A stretch of DNA of 64,000 bases from SHVZ01 sp041906305 (lineage in GTDB: Bacteria > Pseudomonadota > Alphaproteobacteria > SHVZ01), in NCBI GenBank assembly GCA_041906305.1, contig JAYRJL010000006.1, forward strand, positions 248,001 through 312,000, given 5' to 3'. The notes below the pieces were generated by a model. It searched no databases and was not told the DNA's origin. It saw nothing but the letters and a program-made list of their open reading frames with translations. Of this stretch, positions 1-8,538 are shown one piece after another (the first letter of the stretch is position 1; every line of letters begins with the position of its first letter). The translations under genes were made by a program, and so were the position numbers.

Positions 1-2
1 TC

Positions 3-95
3 GCCCGCATCTCCTGCCCGGTGGACGCCGCGCATCGCTACACGGGCGCCCAGGCCACCTTTCACATGCGGGCCTTCAGTCGCCCTGGCCCTTGA
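3..95 (+). CDS. Possible 3' end of a gene entering from the left
   Basis: One plus-strand frame is open from the window edge to a TGA at 93-95, giving 30 residues that end in FSRPGP. It would overlap the end of the peptidase gene on the other strand by 20 bases. Other convergent pairs in this window overlap by 4 to 28 bases, so the arrangement is plausible. No family can be recognised from so short a piece, and it may be a chance open frame. Confidence 0.2.
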   Translation, partial: ARISCPVDAAHRYTGAQATFHMRAFSRPGP

Positions 96-2436
96 GCTGG
101 TAGCCCGGCTCCACCTCGGCCCCGACAAGGGTCCGCAGGAAGAACTCGAAGGTGCGGCGGAAGAAGTAGCCGTTGCGGTAGATCGAGAGATGGTTGTGGT
201 TGATCATGACCAGCAGCTCGAAATCCTTGTTCGCCTTGATCAGCGCGTCGCAGACCTGGAGCGTCAAGGCCGGGGCCACGTTGTCGTCCATGTCGGCGTA
301 GGAGAGGAAGAGCTTGCCCTGCATGCGGTGCGCGATGCTGGCATTGACCTGCGCCGCATACGAGGCGCCTTCCGAAGCCAGGCCCTGGTACTTCTCGCCC
401 CAGCCCTGGGAATATCCGCGCTGGTCGTGGTTTCCGGACGACGAGGCCGCCGCCTTGAAGAACTCGGGATAGAGGAACAAGGCGCGTGTCGAGGCGAAGC
501 CCCCGCCGGAATGACCGGTGATGCCGACGCGGTCCAGGTCCATGTAGGGCCGGTCCTTCGCCAGCTGCTTGAGGCCCGCGATGTGGTCCTCGAGCCCGCC
601 CGCCGTCTCCATCCTGCCGTACCAGTGATCGTGGAACGCCTTGGATCGGAGCGGCGTGCCGCGCCCGTCGATGGTGACGACGACCATGCCGAGCTCGGCG
701 AAGGCGCGCGGAAACAGGAACTGCCGCATGCCGTTGGCATCGGCGGTGAAGGACTGGTTCGGCGTCTGCGTGCGTTGCGGCCCCGGATAGATCAGGTCGA
801 GCACCGGGTAGCGCTTGGCTGGATCGAAATCGCTGGGGAGCCAGATCGCGCCGTAGATGTCGGTCTTCCTGTCGGCGGCCTTGACCTTGAACGGCTCGGG
901 CCAGCTCCAGTCGTTGCGCGTGATCTCCGGGATCTCCGCCTCGTCCAGCTTGGCGATGATCTTCCCGTCGAGCGACGAGCGGAGAAATGACGACGGCACG
1001 GTCGTGATCGTGCTCTGCGTCTCGACGAAGTACTTCCCCGACGGCGACACCCCCGACGGCTTCGGCCGATGGATGGCGAGCGGCAGCACGATCAGCACCT
1101 GCGGCTGGACGGTCGCGACGAAGTGGTCGACCTGCTCCGGCGTCAGCACCTTGACCGGGCCGCCGTCGAGCGAGGCGCTGCACACCTGGCGCATGTAGGG
1201 ATCCATCCGCGGCGTGATCCCGGCGGCGGTGAACAGCACCGTCCGCGCCGTCGGATCGACATGGAGGATGTCGTAGACCACCCACTTCCCGCCGGTGATG
1301 CGGTTCTTGGTCTTGCCCTTCTCGTCGATCAGGTAGAGATGGGCCCAGCCGTCCTCCTGGGAGAACCAGACGATCTCCTTGCCACCGGGAAGAGTCCGGA
1401 CGTTGGGCCGGAACGACGGCTGCAGGTTGGCCTCGACGAACGTCTTCGAGCGCTCCTCGCGGACGATCCGGACCTTGCCCGTGTTCGTGTCGAAGCGGAG
1501 CAGCCGCATCCACTTCTCGGCCCGGCCGACGTCCAGGATGAAGGCGGTCTTCGAGTCCTCGTCCCACCAGACCCGCCCGCGCTCGATCGTCGAGCCGTTG
1601 CCGACGAGCTGCGGCGTCACGTCGGCGAAGGCCTGCTTGCCTGTCGCGACCTCGATCGCGAGGTGATGCGCGTAAGCCAGCTCCTCGTCTCGGTCGCCCG
1701 GAAACGGCATGCGGATCTCATGCAGGACCGGCCGGACGCTGCCGTCCTCCGGCACCGACTGGTGCAGGTGGAGCGGCTTGACCTTGCGCTCGTCGAGCTT
1801 GTGGGTGAGCACCAACCTGGAATCGGGCGACCAGACAAGCGCCGGCGGCGGCACGGCGCCCGCACGCTTCCAAGAGATCGCGGTCAGGTTGGTGTCCGGC
1901 GACTTGCCATAGGCGAAGCGTTCCTCGCCGTCCTTGGTGAGCGCCCGCTCCTTGCCGGTCCTCACGTCGCGGATCCAGAGGTTCGGCCCCTTGAGGAAAG
2001 CAATCCAGCGCCCGTCCGGCGACGGGACCTCGGCATCGGTCAGGCGCACCGGTGCCGGCTCCGGCTTGCCGAAGGCGAGATTGAAGCGCCAGACACGGCC
2101 ATGCGCGGAGAAGTCGATCGCCTTGAGGTCGGGCGTGAAGGTGAGGCCGGAGATGCCGAGCCCTTCCGGCGAGATCTTCCGTTTCAGCACCTGCGAGATG
2201 CCCTTCGCCATGCGCTCGTGGTCGAAGGCCGGCGTCCGCTTGCCGGTCGCGGCATCCACGATCCAGAACAGGGCGCCGCCCTTGGTATCCTGGCGGTACC
2301 AGAAGCGGTCCTGATCGGCGATCCAGTGAGGCAGGACCTGCGCGTTCCGCACATTCTTCGCCATCACCCAGGGGAGATAGCGCTCAACCCTGGCGAAGTC
2401 CGCGTGCGTGAACACGCGCCGGTCCGTGGCGCCCAT
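76..2436 (-). CDS. S9 family peptidase (dipeptidyl-peptidase IV / prolyl oligopeptidase type)
   Basis: A 786-residue serine peptidase. Roughly the first 500 residues look like a DPP-IV-type beta-propeller, and the rest is an alpha/beta hydrolase. The nucleophile is Ser643 in GHSGGG; the acid is probably Asp717/718 in DMDDNV, and the base is a His in NHNH (747-749). Such enzymes cleave short peptides, often after proline. The ATG is preceded by AGGAG at a good distance. I see no clear signal peptide, so a cytoplasmic location is inferred. The dipeptide-type binding protein gene lies just upstream on the same strand, 66 bases away, but a possible terminator separates them. Family assignment is firm; substrate is unknown. 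Confidence 0.88.
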   Translation of the reverse strand: MGATDRRVFTHADFARVERYLPWVMAKNVRNAQVLPHWIADQDRFWYRQDTKGGALFWIVDAATGKRTPAFDHERMAKGISQVLKRKISPEGLGISGLTFTPDLKAIDFSAHGRVWRFNLAFGKPEPAPVRLTDAEVPSPDGRWIAFLKGPNLWIRDVRTGKERALTKDGEERFAYGKSPDTNLTAISWKRAGAVPPPALVWSPDSRLVLTHKLDERKVKPLHLHQSVPEDGSVRPVLHEIRMPFPGDRDEELAYAHHLAIEVATGKQAFADVTPQLVGNGSTIERGRVWWDEDSKTAFILDVGRAEKWMRLLRFDTNTGKVRIVREERSKTFVEANLQPSFRPNVRTLPGGKEIVWFSQEDGWAHLYLIDEKGKTKNRITGGKWVVYDILHVDPTARTVLFTAAGITPRMDPYMRQVCSASLDGGPVKVLTPEQVDHFVATVQPQVLIVLPLAIHRPKPSGVSPSGKYFVETQSTITTVPSSFLRSSLDGKIIAKLDEAEIPEITRNDWSWPEPFKVKAADRKTDIYGAIWLPSDFDPAKRYPVLDLIYPGPQRTQTPNQSFTADANGMRQFLFPRAFAELGMVVVTIDGRGTPLRSKAFHDHWYGRMETAGGLEDHIAGLKQLAKDRPYMDLDRVGITGHSGGGFASTRALFLYPEFFKAAASSSGNHDQRGYSQGWGEKYQGLASEGASYAAQVNASIAHRMQGKLFLSYADMDDNVAPALTLQVCDALIKANKDFELLVMINHNHLSIYRNGYFFRRTFEFFLRTLVGAEVEPGYQLKGQGD

Positions 2437-2468
2437 GAATCGACTCCTGAGGCTTGAGAGACAGAAGC

Positions 2469-2490
2469 GTCCCCGGCGACGGCCGGGGAC
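2469..2490 (-). terminator. Possible terminator after the binding-protein gene
   Basis: An 8-bp perfect stem (2469-2476 with 2483-2490) with a 6-base loop lies just past the stop of the binding-protein gene. On the minus strand it is followed only by a weakly T-rich stretch, so termination may be partial. Confidence 0.4.
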
Positions 2491-2502
2491 CCTTCCAGGA
2501 TG

Positions 2503-4128
2503 CTACTTCTCGACCGTCCGGTAGTAGGCGCGGTTGCCGGTGAACTTGAACTCCTTCACCGACGCGCGCATGCCGACGTTGCGCTTGATCTGGAACATGA
2601 AGGCGTGCGGCCCGTTCTGCATCTGGTGCAGCTGGATCTCGCGATACATCGCCGCCCGCTTCGCCTCGTCGCGCTCGAACAGCGCCGCATTGCCCATCTC
2701 ATTGACCTTGGGATCGAAATAGGCGGACCACCAGCTCGCCATGTTGCTCGGCGGCAGGTTGGGGCTGTTGTCCGGGTTCATCGCCAGGCGCGAGACGAAG
2801 GCGTGCCCGTCGGCTGGGACCACGTTCCAGTTCAGCATCGCCATCTCGAAGCCGCGCTGGCGCATCTTCGGGAAGAGCTGCGCACCGGCCATGGTCTGCA
2901 GGTTCAGCTTGATGCCGATCTTGGCTGCGTTCGCCTGGATGTGCTGCGCGATCTCGGGGTTGGGGAAGCTCGGCGTGAACAGGAATTCCTTCTCGAACCC
3001 GTTCGGGAAACCCGCCTCGGTGATCAGCTTCTTCGCCATGTCGAGGTCGAGCTTGAAGGGCTGGCCCTCCTTCTCGTCGAGCGCGCCGAAGGCCTCGAGC
3101 GGCACCAGGCTGGCGCGCGCGATGCCTTCCTGGCGCATCACGGTCTTCTGCAGCGCGTCGTAGTCGATCAGGTAGCGGAAGGCGAGGCGCACCTTCGGCT
3201 CGGCGAACGCCTTGTCGAGCGTGTTGAAGGTCGCGTACTGCATCGTCTGGCGCAGCGCCGAGGCGAGCTTCAGGTTCTTGTCGGCTACGACGCCCTCGAG
3301 GCCCTCGGGGTTGAGATTGCGCGCCGCGTCGATGTCGCCGGCCTTGAGCTGCAGGAACTGCGCGCCGGCCTCGTTCAGGTGCTTGATGATGACGCGCCGC
3401 ATGATCGGCGCGCCGCGCCAGTAGTTGTCGTTGCGCTCGTAGGTGATCGCGTCGTTGAAGGCCCAGGAGCGCAGCTTGTAGGCGCCGGCGCAGGCCGAGT
3501 TGGTGTTGAGCCAGCCGGGCGACTTCTCGTCGCCCTTCATGAACTCGTCGGTCGGCTGGTAGTGCTTCGCCATCTCCTTCTTGTCGAGGATGAAGGCGGC
3601 GCGGGTGGCGAAGATGTTCGCCAGGATGAAGTTGGTCGGATAGGGCTTGTCGAGTTTCACCACCAGCGTCCGCTCGTCCGGCGCGGCGAAGGCCTCCTTG
3701 GCGCGGTCGGCGCCGAGGCCGTATTCGCGCAGCGTGCCGGCGTTGATCGTGTTGATCGCGAGCGTCCGGTTGAAGGTCCAGACCGCGTCCGACGCCGTGA
3801 CCGGGTTGCCCGACGGATGCTTGGTGTCGCGGAGCTTGAAGGTGATGGTCTTGCCGTCCTCCGAGACCGTCCAGCTCTCCGCCAGGCCGGGGACGACCTT
3901 GGCGTCGGTCGAGGTGTCGAGCGAGACGATCGCGTCGCAGACGTTGTTGATGATCTCGTCGCCGACCGCGTCGCCGATGCGGCCCGGATCGAGCGTGTTC
4001 ACGGCGTCGATCGCCATCGCCATCACGAAGGTGTCGCGCGGCGTCTGCTGTGCCGAGGCCGGCGCCAGCGCCGCGGCCGAAACGCACGACATCAGACCCG
4101 CGATCAAGGCGGTACGAGCGGTATTCAT
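2503..4128 (-). CDS. ABC transporter substrate-binding protein, peptide/nickel (SBP_bac_5) type
   Basis: A 541-residue periplasmic binding protein of the DppA/OppA class. The chosen ATG at 4128 opens a textbook signal peptide (MNTART, a hydrophobic core, then ASAQQ) and has GGGAGG about nine bases upstream. The open frame continues further upstream, but that part is not signal-like. The body has the family's SBP_bac_5 pattern, with the stretch NTLDPGRIGD early in the mature protein. No permease or ATPase gene is adjacent, so it is an orphan component here or works with a distant transporter. The ligand is probably a peptide or peptide-like solute, but this family also binds opines, nickel chelates and sugars. 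Confidence 0.88.
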   Translation of the reverse strand: MNTARTALIAGLMSCVSAAALAPASAQQTPRDTFVMAMAIDAVNTLDPGRIGDAVGDEIINNVCDAIVSLDTSTDAKVVPGLAESWTVSEDGKTITFKLRDTKHPSGNPVTASDAVWTFNRTLAINTINAGTLREYGLGADRAKEAFAAPDERTLVVKLDKPYPTNFILANIFATRAAFILDKKEMAKHYQPTDEFMKGDEKSPGWLNTNSACAGAYKLRSWAFNDAITYERNDNYWRGAPIMRRVIIKHLNEAGAQFLQLKAGDIDAARNLNPEGLEGVVADKNLKLASALRQTMQYATFNTLDKAFAEPKVRLAFRYLIDYDALQKTVMRQEGIARASLVPLEAFGALDEKEGQPFKLDLDMAKKLITEAGFPNGFEKEFLFTPSFPNPEIAQHIQANAAKIGIKLNLQTMAGAQLFPKMRQRGFEMAMLNWNVVPADGHAFVSRLAMNPDNSPNLPPSNMASWWSAYFDPKVNEMGNAALFERDEAKRAAMYREIQLHQMQNGPHAFMFQIKRNVGMRASVKEFKFTGNRAYYRTVEK

Positions 4129-4250
4129 GTGTGAGGTGCCTCCCTTGGCTTGGTCGGAAGTATCCGACCTCGGACCGGGCCAAGGCAAGGCGGGCCCCCT
4201 TCGCAAAAGCGTCATCGGCCGGCTGGCACCGGTCTTGCTGAAGAGGGGGC

Positions 4251-5306
4251 ATGGTTCGCGCATCTCTCCTCCCCGCCCTCCTCCTGGGCGCCACTCTGGC
4301 CACGGCCTCCTCGGCCGTGGCCAATCCTCTTTCCAACCGGGCGTGGTGGAACAATGCCCTCCAGGGACAGGGACTGCAGAACCCGCCCTCCAATACCGTT
4401 TCGGCCCTGCCGGCGGCGCTGAATCCGGGCGTCGGCCCGTCGATGCTGCCCTCCGCCGGCCTAGCCCAGCCGTTCGTAAAGCCGCCGGCAAATCAAGCCC
4501 TTGGCGGCCAGACCCCGGGCGCCAAGGGCGGCCTGGACGTGGGCTACGACCTCTGCCTCGGCCCCATCTACGCGGCCGAGCGCGACAAGGGCATCCCGAC
4601 CCATCTGCTGCGCTCGATCGCGCTGACCGAATCCGGCCGCTGGGACGAGGCGTCCAGCCGCACGGTCGCCTGGCCGTGGACGATCAACGCCGAGGGGGTA
4701 GGTCATTTCTTCCCCTCCAAGCAGGCAGCCATTGCCTTCGTGCACAAGCTGCGCGCCAAGGGCGTCAAGTCCATGGACGTCGGCTGTATGCAGGTGAACC
4801 TGATGTGGCACCCGAACGCCTTCGCTTCGCTCGAAGAGGCCTTCGAGCCGGCGAAGAACGTGTCCTATGCGGCCCGCCACCTGGCGGACCTCAAGGACGA
4901 GCGGAAGACCTGGACCGAGGCCGTCGGCTACTACCACTCGGCCACGCCCGAACATAACCAGCGCTACCGCGCCAAGGTCCTGAAGCAGTGGGCCGACATC
5001 CAGCGGAAGCCTGACTCCACCCAGCTCGCCGCGGCTGCGGCCGATGCGGGTGGCGGCGCAGGCGGTGGCGGCATGGGACGCCAGATGCCGATGGGCTTCG
5101 CCCAGCCCGCCTCGGGCTTCACCTCGCCCAACTGGATCAATCGCGATCCGCGCGCCGGCGCGGCCAAGTCCAACGCACTGACCGCCCAACCCGCCGCCTC
5201 GATGTCGGTCTCCAACGGCCGCCGCGGCATGGGCATCCAGCAGTACATGATGGCGCCGACGCTGCAGGCGCTCGACATGCCCAAGGGCTCCCCGCTCCTC
5301 GAGTAA
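4251..5306 (+). CDS. Lytic transglycosylase-like SLT domain protein
   Basis: A 351-residue secreted protein with an N-terminal signal peptide (ALLLGATLATASSAVA). Residues about 95-250 form a goose-lysozyme-like SLT domain. The likely catalytic acid is Glu127 in ALTESG, and the later motif CMQVN and the YHS motif are typical of these muramidases. They cut the MurNAc-GlcNAc bond of peptidoglycan, often to make room for envelope machines. The C-terminal 100 residues are Gly/Ala/Met-rich and probably disordered. AGAGGGGG lies just before the ATG. The gene is divergent from the binding-protein gene and ends at a strong hairpin. No secretion-system genes are nearby, so its partner is unknown. Confidence 0.82.
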   Translation: MVRASLLPALLLGATLATASSAVANPLSNRAWWNNALQGQGLQNPPSNTVSALPAALNPGVGPSMLPSAGLAQPFVKPPANQALGGQTPGAKGGLDVGYDLCLGPIYAAERDKGIPTHLLRSIALTESGRWDEASSRTVAWPWTINAEGVGHFFPSKQAAIAFVHKLRAKGVKSMDVGCMQVNLMWHPNAFASLEEAFEPAKNVSYAARHLADLKDERKTWTEAVGYYHSATPEHNQRYRAKVLKQWADIQRKPDSTQLAAAAADAGGGAGGGGMGRQMPMGFAQPASGFTSPNWINRDPRAGAAKSNALTAQPAASMSVSNGRRGMGIQQYMMAPTLQALDMPKGSPLLE

Positions 5307-5313
5307 AGAAAAA

Positions 5314-5337
5314 CCCTCCCGCGTTTCCGCGGGAGGG
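5314..5337. terminator. Bidirectional Rho-independent terminator
   Basis: A perfect 10-bp GC-rich stem (5314-5323 with 5328-5337) with a TTTC loop sits between the convergent transglycosylase and icd genes. It is flanked by A-rich sequence on the left and a short T-rich run on the right, so it can act on both strands. Confidence 0.85.
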
Positions 5338-5371
5338 CTTTCTCGAAACGACGACGAAAGAGGCGTCGGCC

Positions 5372-6586
5372 TTAGGCCAACGCCTTCTTCAGGTTGGCGT
5401 CGATCTTGTCGAGGAACTGCTGGGTGTTGAGCCAGGGCTGGTTCGGTCCGATCAGGATCGCCAGATCCTTGGTCATCGCACCGGACTCGACGGTCTCGAT
5501 GCAGACCCGCTCCAGCGTCTCGGCGAAGTTCTTCACGTCCGGCGTGCCGTCGAACTCGCCGCGATAGTAGAGGCCGCGCGTCCAGGCGTAGATCGAGGCG
5601 ATCGGGTTGGTCGAGGTCGGCTTTCCGGCCTGGTGGTCGCGATAGTGGCGCGTCACCGTGCCGTGCGCGGCCTCGGCCTCGACGGTCTTTCCGTCCGGCG
5701 TCATCAGCACCGAGGTCATGAGGCCGAGCGAGCCGAAGCCCTGGGCCACGGTGTCGGACTGCACGTCGCCGTCGTAGTTCTTGCACGCCCAGACGAAGGC
5801 ACCGGACCACTTGAGGGCCGATGCCACCATGTCGTCGATGAGACGGTGCTCGTAGACGATCTTCCTCGCCTTGAACTTGTCGGCGAACTCCTCGTCGAAG
5901 ACCTTCTGGAACAGGTCCTTGAAGCGGCCGTCATAGGCCTTGAGGATCGTGTTCTTGGTCGAGAGGTAGACCGGCCAGCCCAGCATCAGCCCGTAGTTGA
6001 AGCAGGACCGGGCGAAGCCCATGATCGAATCGTCGAGGTTGTACATGCCCATGGCGACGCCGCCCTCGGGGAAGTCGAAGACCTCGTAGGTCTTGGGCGC
6101 GCCGCCGCCGGCGGGCGTGAAGGTCATGGTGAGCTTGCCCGGGCCCGGCACCACGAAGTCGGTGGCTTTGTACTGGTCGCCGAAAGCATGGCGGCCGATG
6201 ACGATCGGCTGGGTCCAGCCCGGCACCAGGCGCGGCACGTTCTTGATGACGATCGGCTGGCGGAAGATCGTGCCGCCGACGATGTTGCGGATCGTCCCGT
6301 TCGGGGACTTCCACATCTTCTTGAGCTTGAACTCCTCGACCCGCGCCTCGTCCGGGGTGATGGTCGCGCACTTCACGCCGACGCCGTACTTCTGGATCGC
6401 CTTGGCGGAGTCGACCGTGACCTGGTCCTCGGTCTTGTCGCGATACTCGACGCCGAGGTCGTAATACTTAAGGTCGACGTCGAGATAAGGCAGGATCAGC
6501 TTGTCCTTGATGAACTTCCAGATGATCCGAGTCATCTCGTCGCCGTCGAGCTCGACGACCGGGTTCTTGACCTTGATCTTGGCCAT
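5372..6586 (-). CDS. icd: NADP-dependent isocitrate dehydrogenase, eukaryote-like dimeric type
   Basis: A 404-residue enzyme that converts isocitrate to 2-oxoglutarate and CO2 in the TCA cycle. The start MAKIKVKNP and the motifs ELDGDEMTRIIW, YKATDFV, NYDGDVQSD and EAAHGTVTRHYR are those of the homodimeric class shared by alphaproteobacteria and eukaryotes, not the E. coli-type enzyme. The open frame runs 14 codons further upstream, but the ATG at 6586 matches the family start. The gene stands alone, ends at a shared terminator, and is preceded by about 100 bases that may hold its promoter. Confidence 0.96.
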   Translation of the reverse strand: MAKIKVKNPVVELDGDEMTRIIWKFIKDKLILPYLDVDLKYYDLGVEYRDKTEDQVTVDSAKAIQKYGVGVKCATITPDEARVEEFKLKKMWKSPNGTIRNIVGGTIFRQPIVIKNVPRLVPGWTQPIVIGRHAFGDQYKATDFVVPGPGKLTMTFTPAGGGAPKTYEVFDFPEGGVAMGMYNLDDSIMGFARSCFNYGLMLGWPVYLSTKNTILKAYDGRFKDLFQKVFDEEFADKFKARKIVYEHRLIDDMVASALKWSGAFVWACKNYDGDVQSDTVAQGFGSLGLMTSVLMTPDGKTVEAEAAHGTVTRHYRDHQAGKPTSTNPIASIYAWTRGLYYRGEFDGTPDVKNFAETLERVCIETVESGAMTKDLAILIGPNQPWLNTQQFLDKIDANLKKALA

Positions 6587-6685
6587 GGCGTTGGCACCGG
6601 GGAACTGTTGGAGAAGGGCCGGAAACATATCAGCCGGCCCTAGGAAGGCAAGGACAAGGCCCGGTTTCGCGGCCGAAAGTCGCGG

Positions 6686-6928
6686 TCAGAACCTCGCTGG
6701 ATGGCGCATCATCACCCGGTCGCGGGCACTCAGCGTGTCGGGAAGGCCGAGATCCTCGCGCATATGCGAGCTCAGGATCAGATTCCCGTCACCGAATGGC
6801 GGCCGGCCGGCACGGCGCCTTTTCCAAGCATAGATCCGGATCAATGCTGTTGATATTACCTGAGGGATGATAAGTTTTATTTCAATCCACTTGCGCTCTT
6901 CATTGAAGCTGACCGCGACATGGGTCAT
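6686..6928 (-). CDS. Small protein with a DUF1127-like C-terminus
   Basis: An 80-residue, basic, helical protein. The start MTHVAV is chosen because GAAGGG lies about nine bases upstream; the frame stays open to 7021. The middle (RIYAWKRRRAG) and the ending (HMREDLGLPD) recall DUF1127 small proteins, which end in a helix of the kind LDDRxLxDIGL. That resemblance is weak and made by eye. The gene is divergent from the LysR-type regulator, so it is a candidate target of that regulator. Function unknown. Confidence 0.5.
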   Translation of the reverse strand: MTHVAVSFNEERKWIEIKLIIPQVISTALIRIYAWKRRRAGRPPFGDGNLILSSHMREDLGLPDTLSARDRVMMRHPARF

Positions 6929-7026
6929 GATCGGCATCCCTTCGTCTTGGGCGGCGAAGGTGCCTTCGGAGGCCGCGAGGAGCAAATGATCGATCGTCCA
7001 CGCCCGATGAACCGGATTCACGTGCG

Positions 7027-7965
7027 ATGACGGGCCGGCCCACGCGCCTGCCGCCGCTCGACGAGCTGCGCGCCTTCGAGGCCGTGGCGCGCCATCTCAG
7101 CTTCGCCGCGGCCGCCGACGAGATGAACCTGACGCCGAGCGCGATCAGCCATCGCATCAAGCGGCTCGAGGAGCATTTCCGTGTCCGCCTCTTCCGCCGC
7201 CTCAATCCCGGCGTGGCGCTGACCGAGGAAGGGCGCGTCCTGCTCGCTGGCGTCGAGGCCGGCTTCGATCGCCTGGCGCAGGCGAGCAAGCGGCTCCGCA
7301 GCCGCGGCGGGCGGCGCACGGTCACGATCTTCGCCCGCCCGTCCTTTGCGACGTTCTGGCTGACGCCGCGACTGCCCGGATTTCTCGACGCGCATCCGGA
7401 TATCGAGCCGATGATCATCGGCCAGGAAGAAGGCGAGCCCAACTTCGACGGCGACGGCGTCGATATCGCGGCGATCAAGCTTCCAGGAGTGCACGCCCCA
7501 GCGGCGAACGAGGCGGTGCTCTGCGGCGAGACCGTGGCGATGGTCTGCAGCCCGAAGCTTGTCACCAACGAATCCCCGCTCTCGACGCCGCAGGATCTCC
7601 TGCACCACCGGTTGATCCAGATCGATCAGGACCTGTCGCCGAGCTTCGACTGGGACTGGTGGATCGAACGCTTCGGCCTGATCGATGCGCCTCGGCCCAA
7701 GGTGCTCAGCGTCAGCCACACGGCGATGGCGATCGAGGCGGCGCGCGGCGGCCAAGGCGTTGCGCTGGTCGGTGCCGCCCTCGCATCGCGGGACGTCGCG
7801 GCCGGCACGCTGATGCGACCGCTGGCCGAGGATCCGCCGATGCTCGGGACCTACTTCCTGCGCTGGCCGGAAGCGGCGGCCTCGGACGAGGTGGTCATGG
7901 CGCTCCGCGACTATCTCGTCGCCGAGGCGGGCCGGGGCATCACGCCCACTTCACGTCGGGACTGA
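7027..7965 (+). CDS. LysR-family transcriptional regulator, GcvA-like
   Basis: A 312-residue regulator. The N-terminal winged helix-turn-helix (about residues 8-67, with LPPLDELRAFEAVARHLSF and a recognition helix in NLTPSAISHRIKRLEE) resembles GcvA-type LysR proteins. Residues about 95-300 form the periplasmic-binding-like effector domain. GcvA relatives control diverse metabolic genes, so the name does not define the target. Most LysR proteins act on a divergent neighbour, which here is the small DUF1127-like gene. The 3' end overlaps the convergent LOG-family gene by 26 bases. Confidence 0.9.
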   Translation: MTGRPTRLPPLDELRAFEAVARHLSFAAAADEMNLTPSAISHRIKRLEEHFRVRLFRRLNPGVALTEEGRVLLAGVEAGFDRLAQASKRLRSRGGRRTVTIFARPSFATFWLTPRLPGFLDAHPDIEPMIIGQEEGEPNFDGDGVDIAAIKLPGVHAPAANEAVLCGETVAMVCSPKLVTNESPLSTPQDLLHHRLIQIDQDLSPSFDWDWWIERFGLIDAPRPKVLSVSHTAMAIEAARGGQGVALVGAALASRDVAAGTLMRPLAEDPPMLGTYFLRWPEAAASDEVVMALRDYLVAEAGRGITPTSRRD

Positions 7966-8524
7966 AAGCGGGCGCCGGCATCGCCTCGAGCGCCGGGATC
8001 ACGTCGGCGACCTTGTCGACGACGCCGAACAGGCGGCGATGCGCCGGCTGCACGAAGCCTTCCTTGATCATGTGCTCGACCATGCCGGCGAACGGCTTCC
8101 AGTAACCCGCGATGTCGACCAGCACGATCGGCTTGTCGTGCAGGCGCAGCTGCTTCCAGGTGATGATCTCGAAGGTCTCGTCCAGCGTGCCGAGGCCGCC
8201 GGGCAGGACGGCGAAGCCGTCGGCGAGATCGGCCATCTTCTGCTTCCGCTCGTGCATCGTGCGGACGACGATCAGCTCGGTGGCGTTGGCATGCCCGACC
8301 TCGAGCCTGACCAGATGATCGGGGATGATGCCGACCACCTCGCCGCCGGCCTGGAGCGTGGCGTCGGCGATCACGCCCATTAGGCCGACGCGGCCGCCGC
8401 CGAAGACGAGCCGGATGCCGGCCTGGGCGAGCTGGCGGCCGAGCTCGGCCGCGGCGTCGCGATGGACCTGCGCGACGCGGGCCGAGGCGCCGCAATAGAC
8501 GCAGAGCGAGCGGATCTTCGCCAT
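7940..8524 (-). CDS. LOG family protein (cytokinin riboside 5'-monophosphate phosphoribohydrolase-like)
   Basis: A 194-residue protein of the LOG / TIGR00730 family. It carries the signature PGGLGTLDE near residue 108 and the early nucleotide-fold motif VFGGGRVGLMG. Members hydrolyse nucleoside 5'-monophosphates, classically releasing free cytokinin base from its riboside monophosphate; in bacteria the physiological role is often general nucleotide housekeeping. The ATG lies 14 bases after the stop of the dihaem cytochrome gene, suggesting joint transcription. The 3' end overlaps the convergent LysR gene. No plant-associated genes sit nearby, so hormone production should not be assumed. Confidence 0.9.
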   Translation of the reverse strand: MAKIRSLCVYCGASARVAQVHRDAAAELGRQLAQAGIRLVFGGGRVGLMGVIADATLQAGGEVVGIIPDHLVRLEVGHANATELIVVRTMHERKQKMADLADGFAVLPGGLGTLDETFEIITWKQLRLHDKPIVLVDIAGYWKPFAGMVEHMIKEGFVQPAHRRLFGVVDKVADVIPALEAMPAPAFSPDVKWA

Positions 8525-8538
8525 ATCGGACTAAGGCT

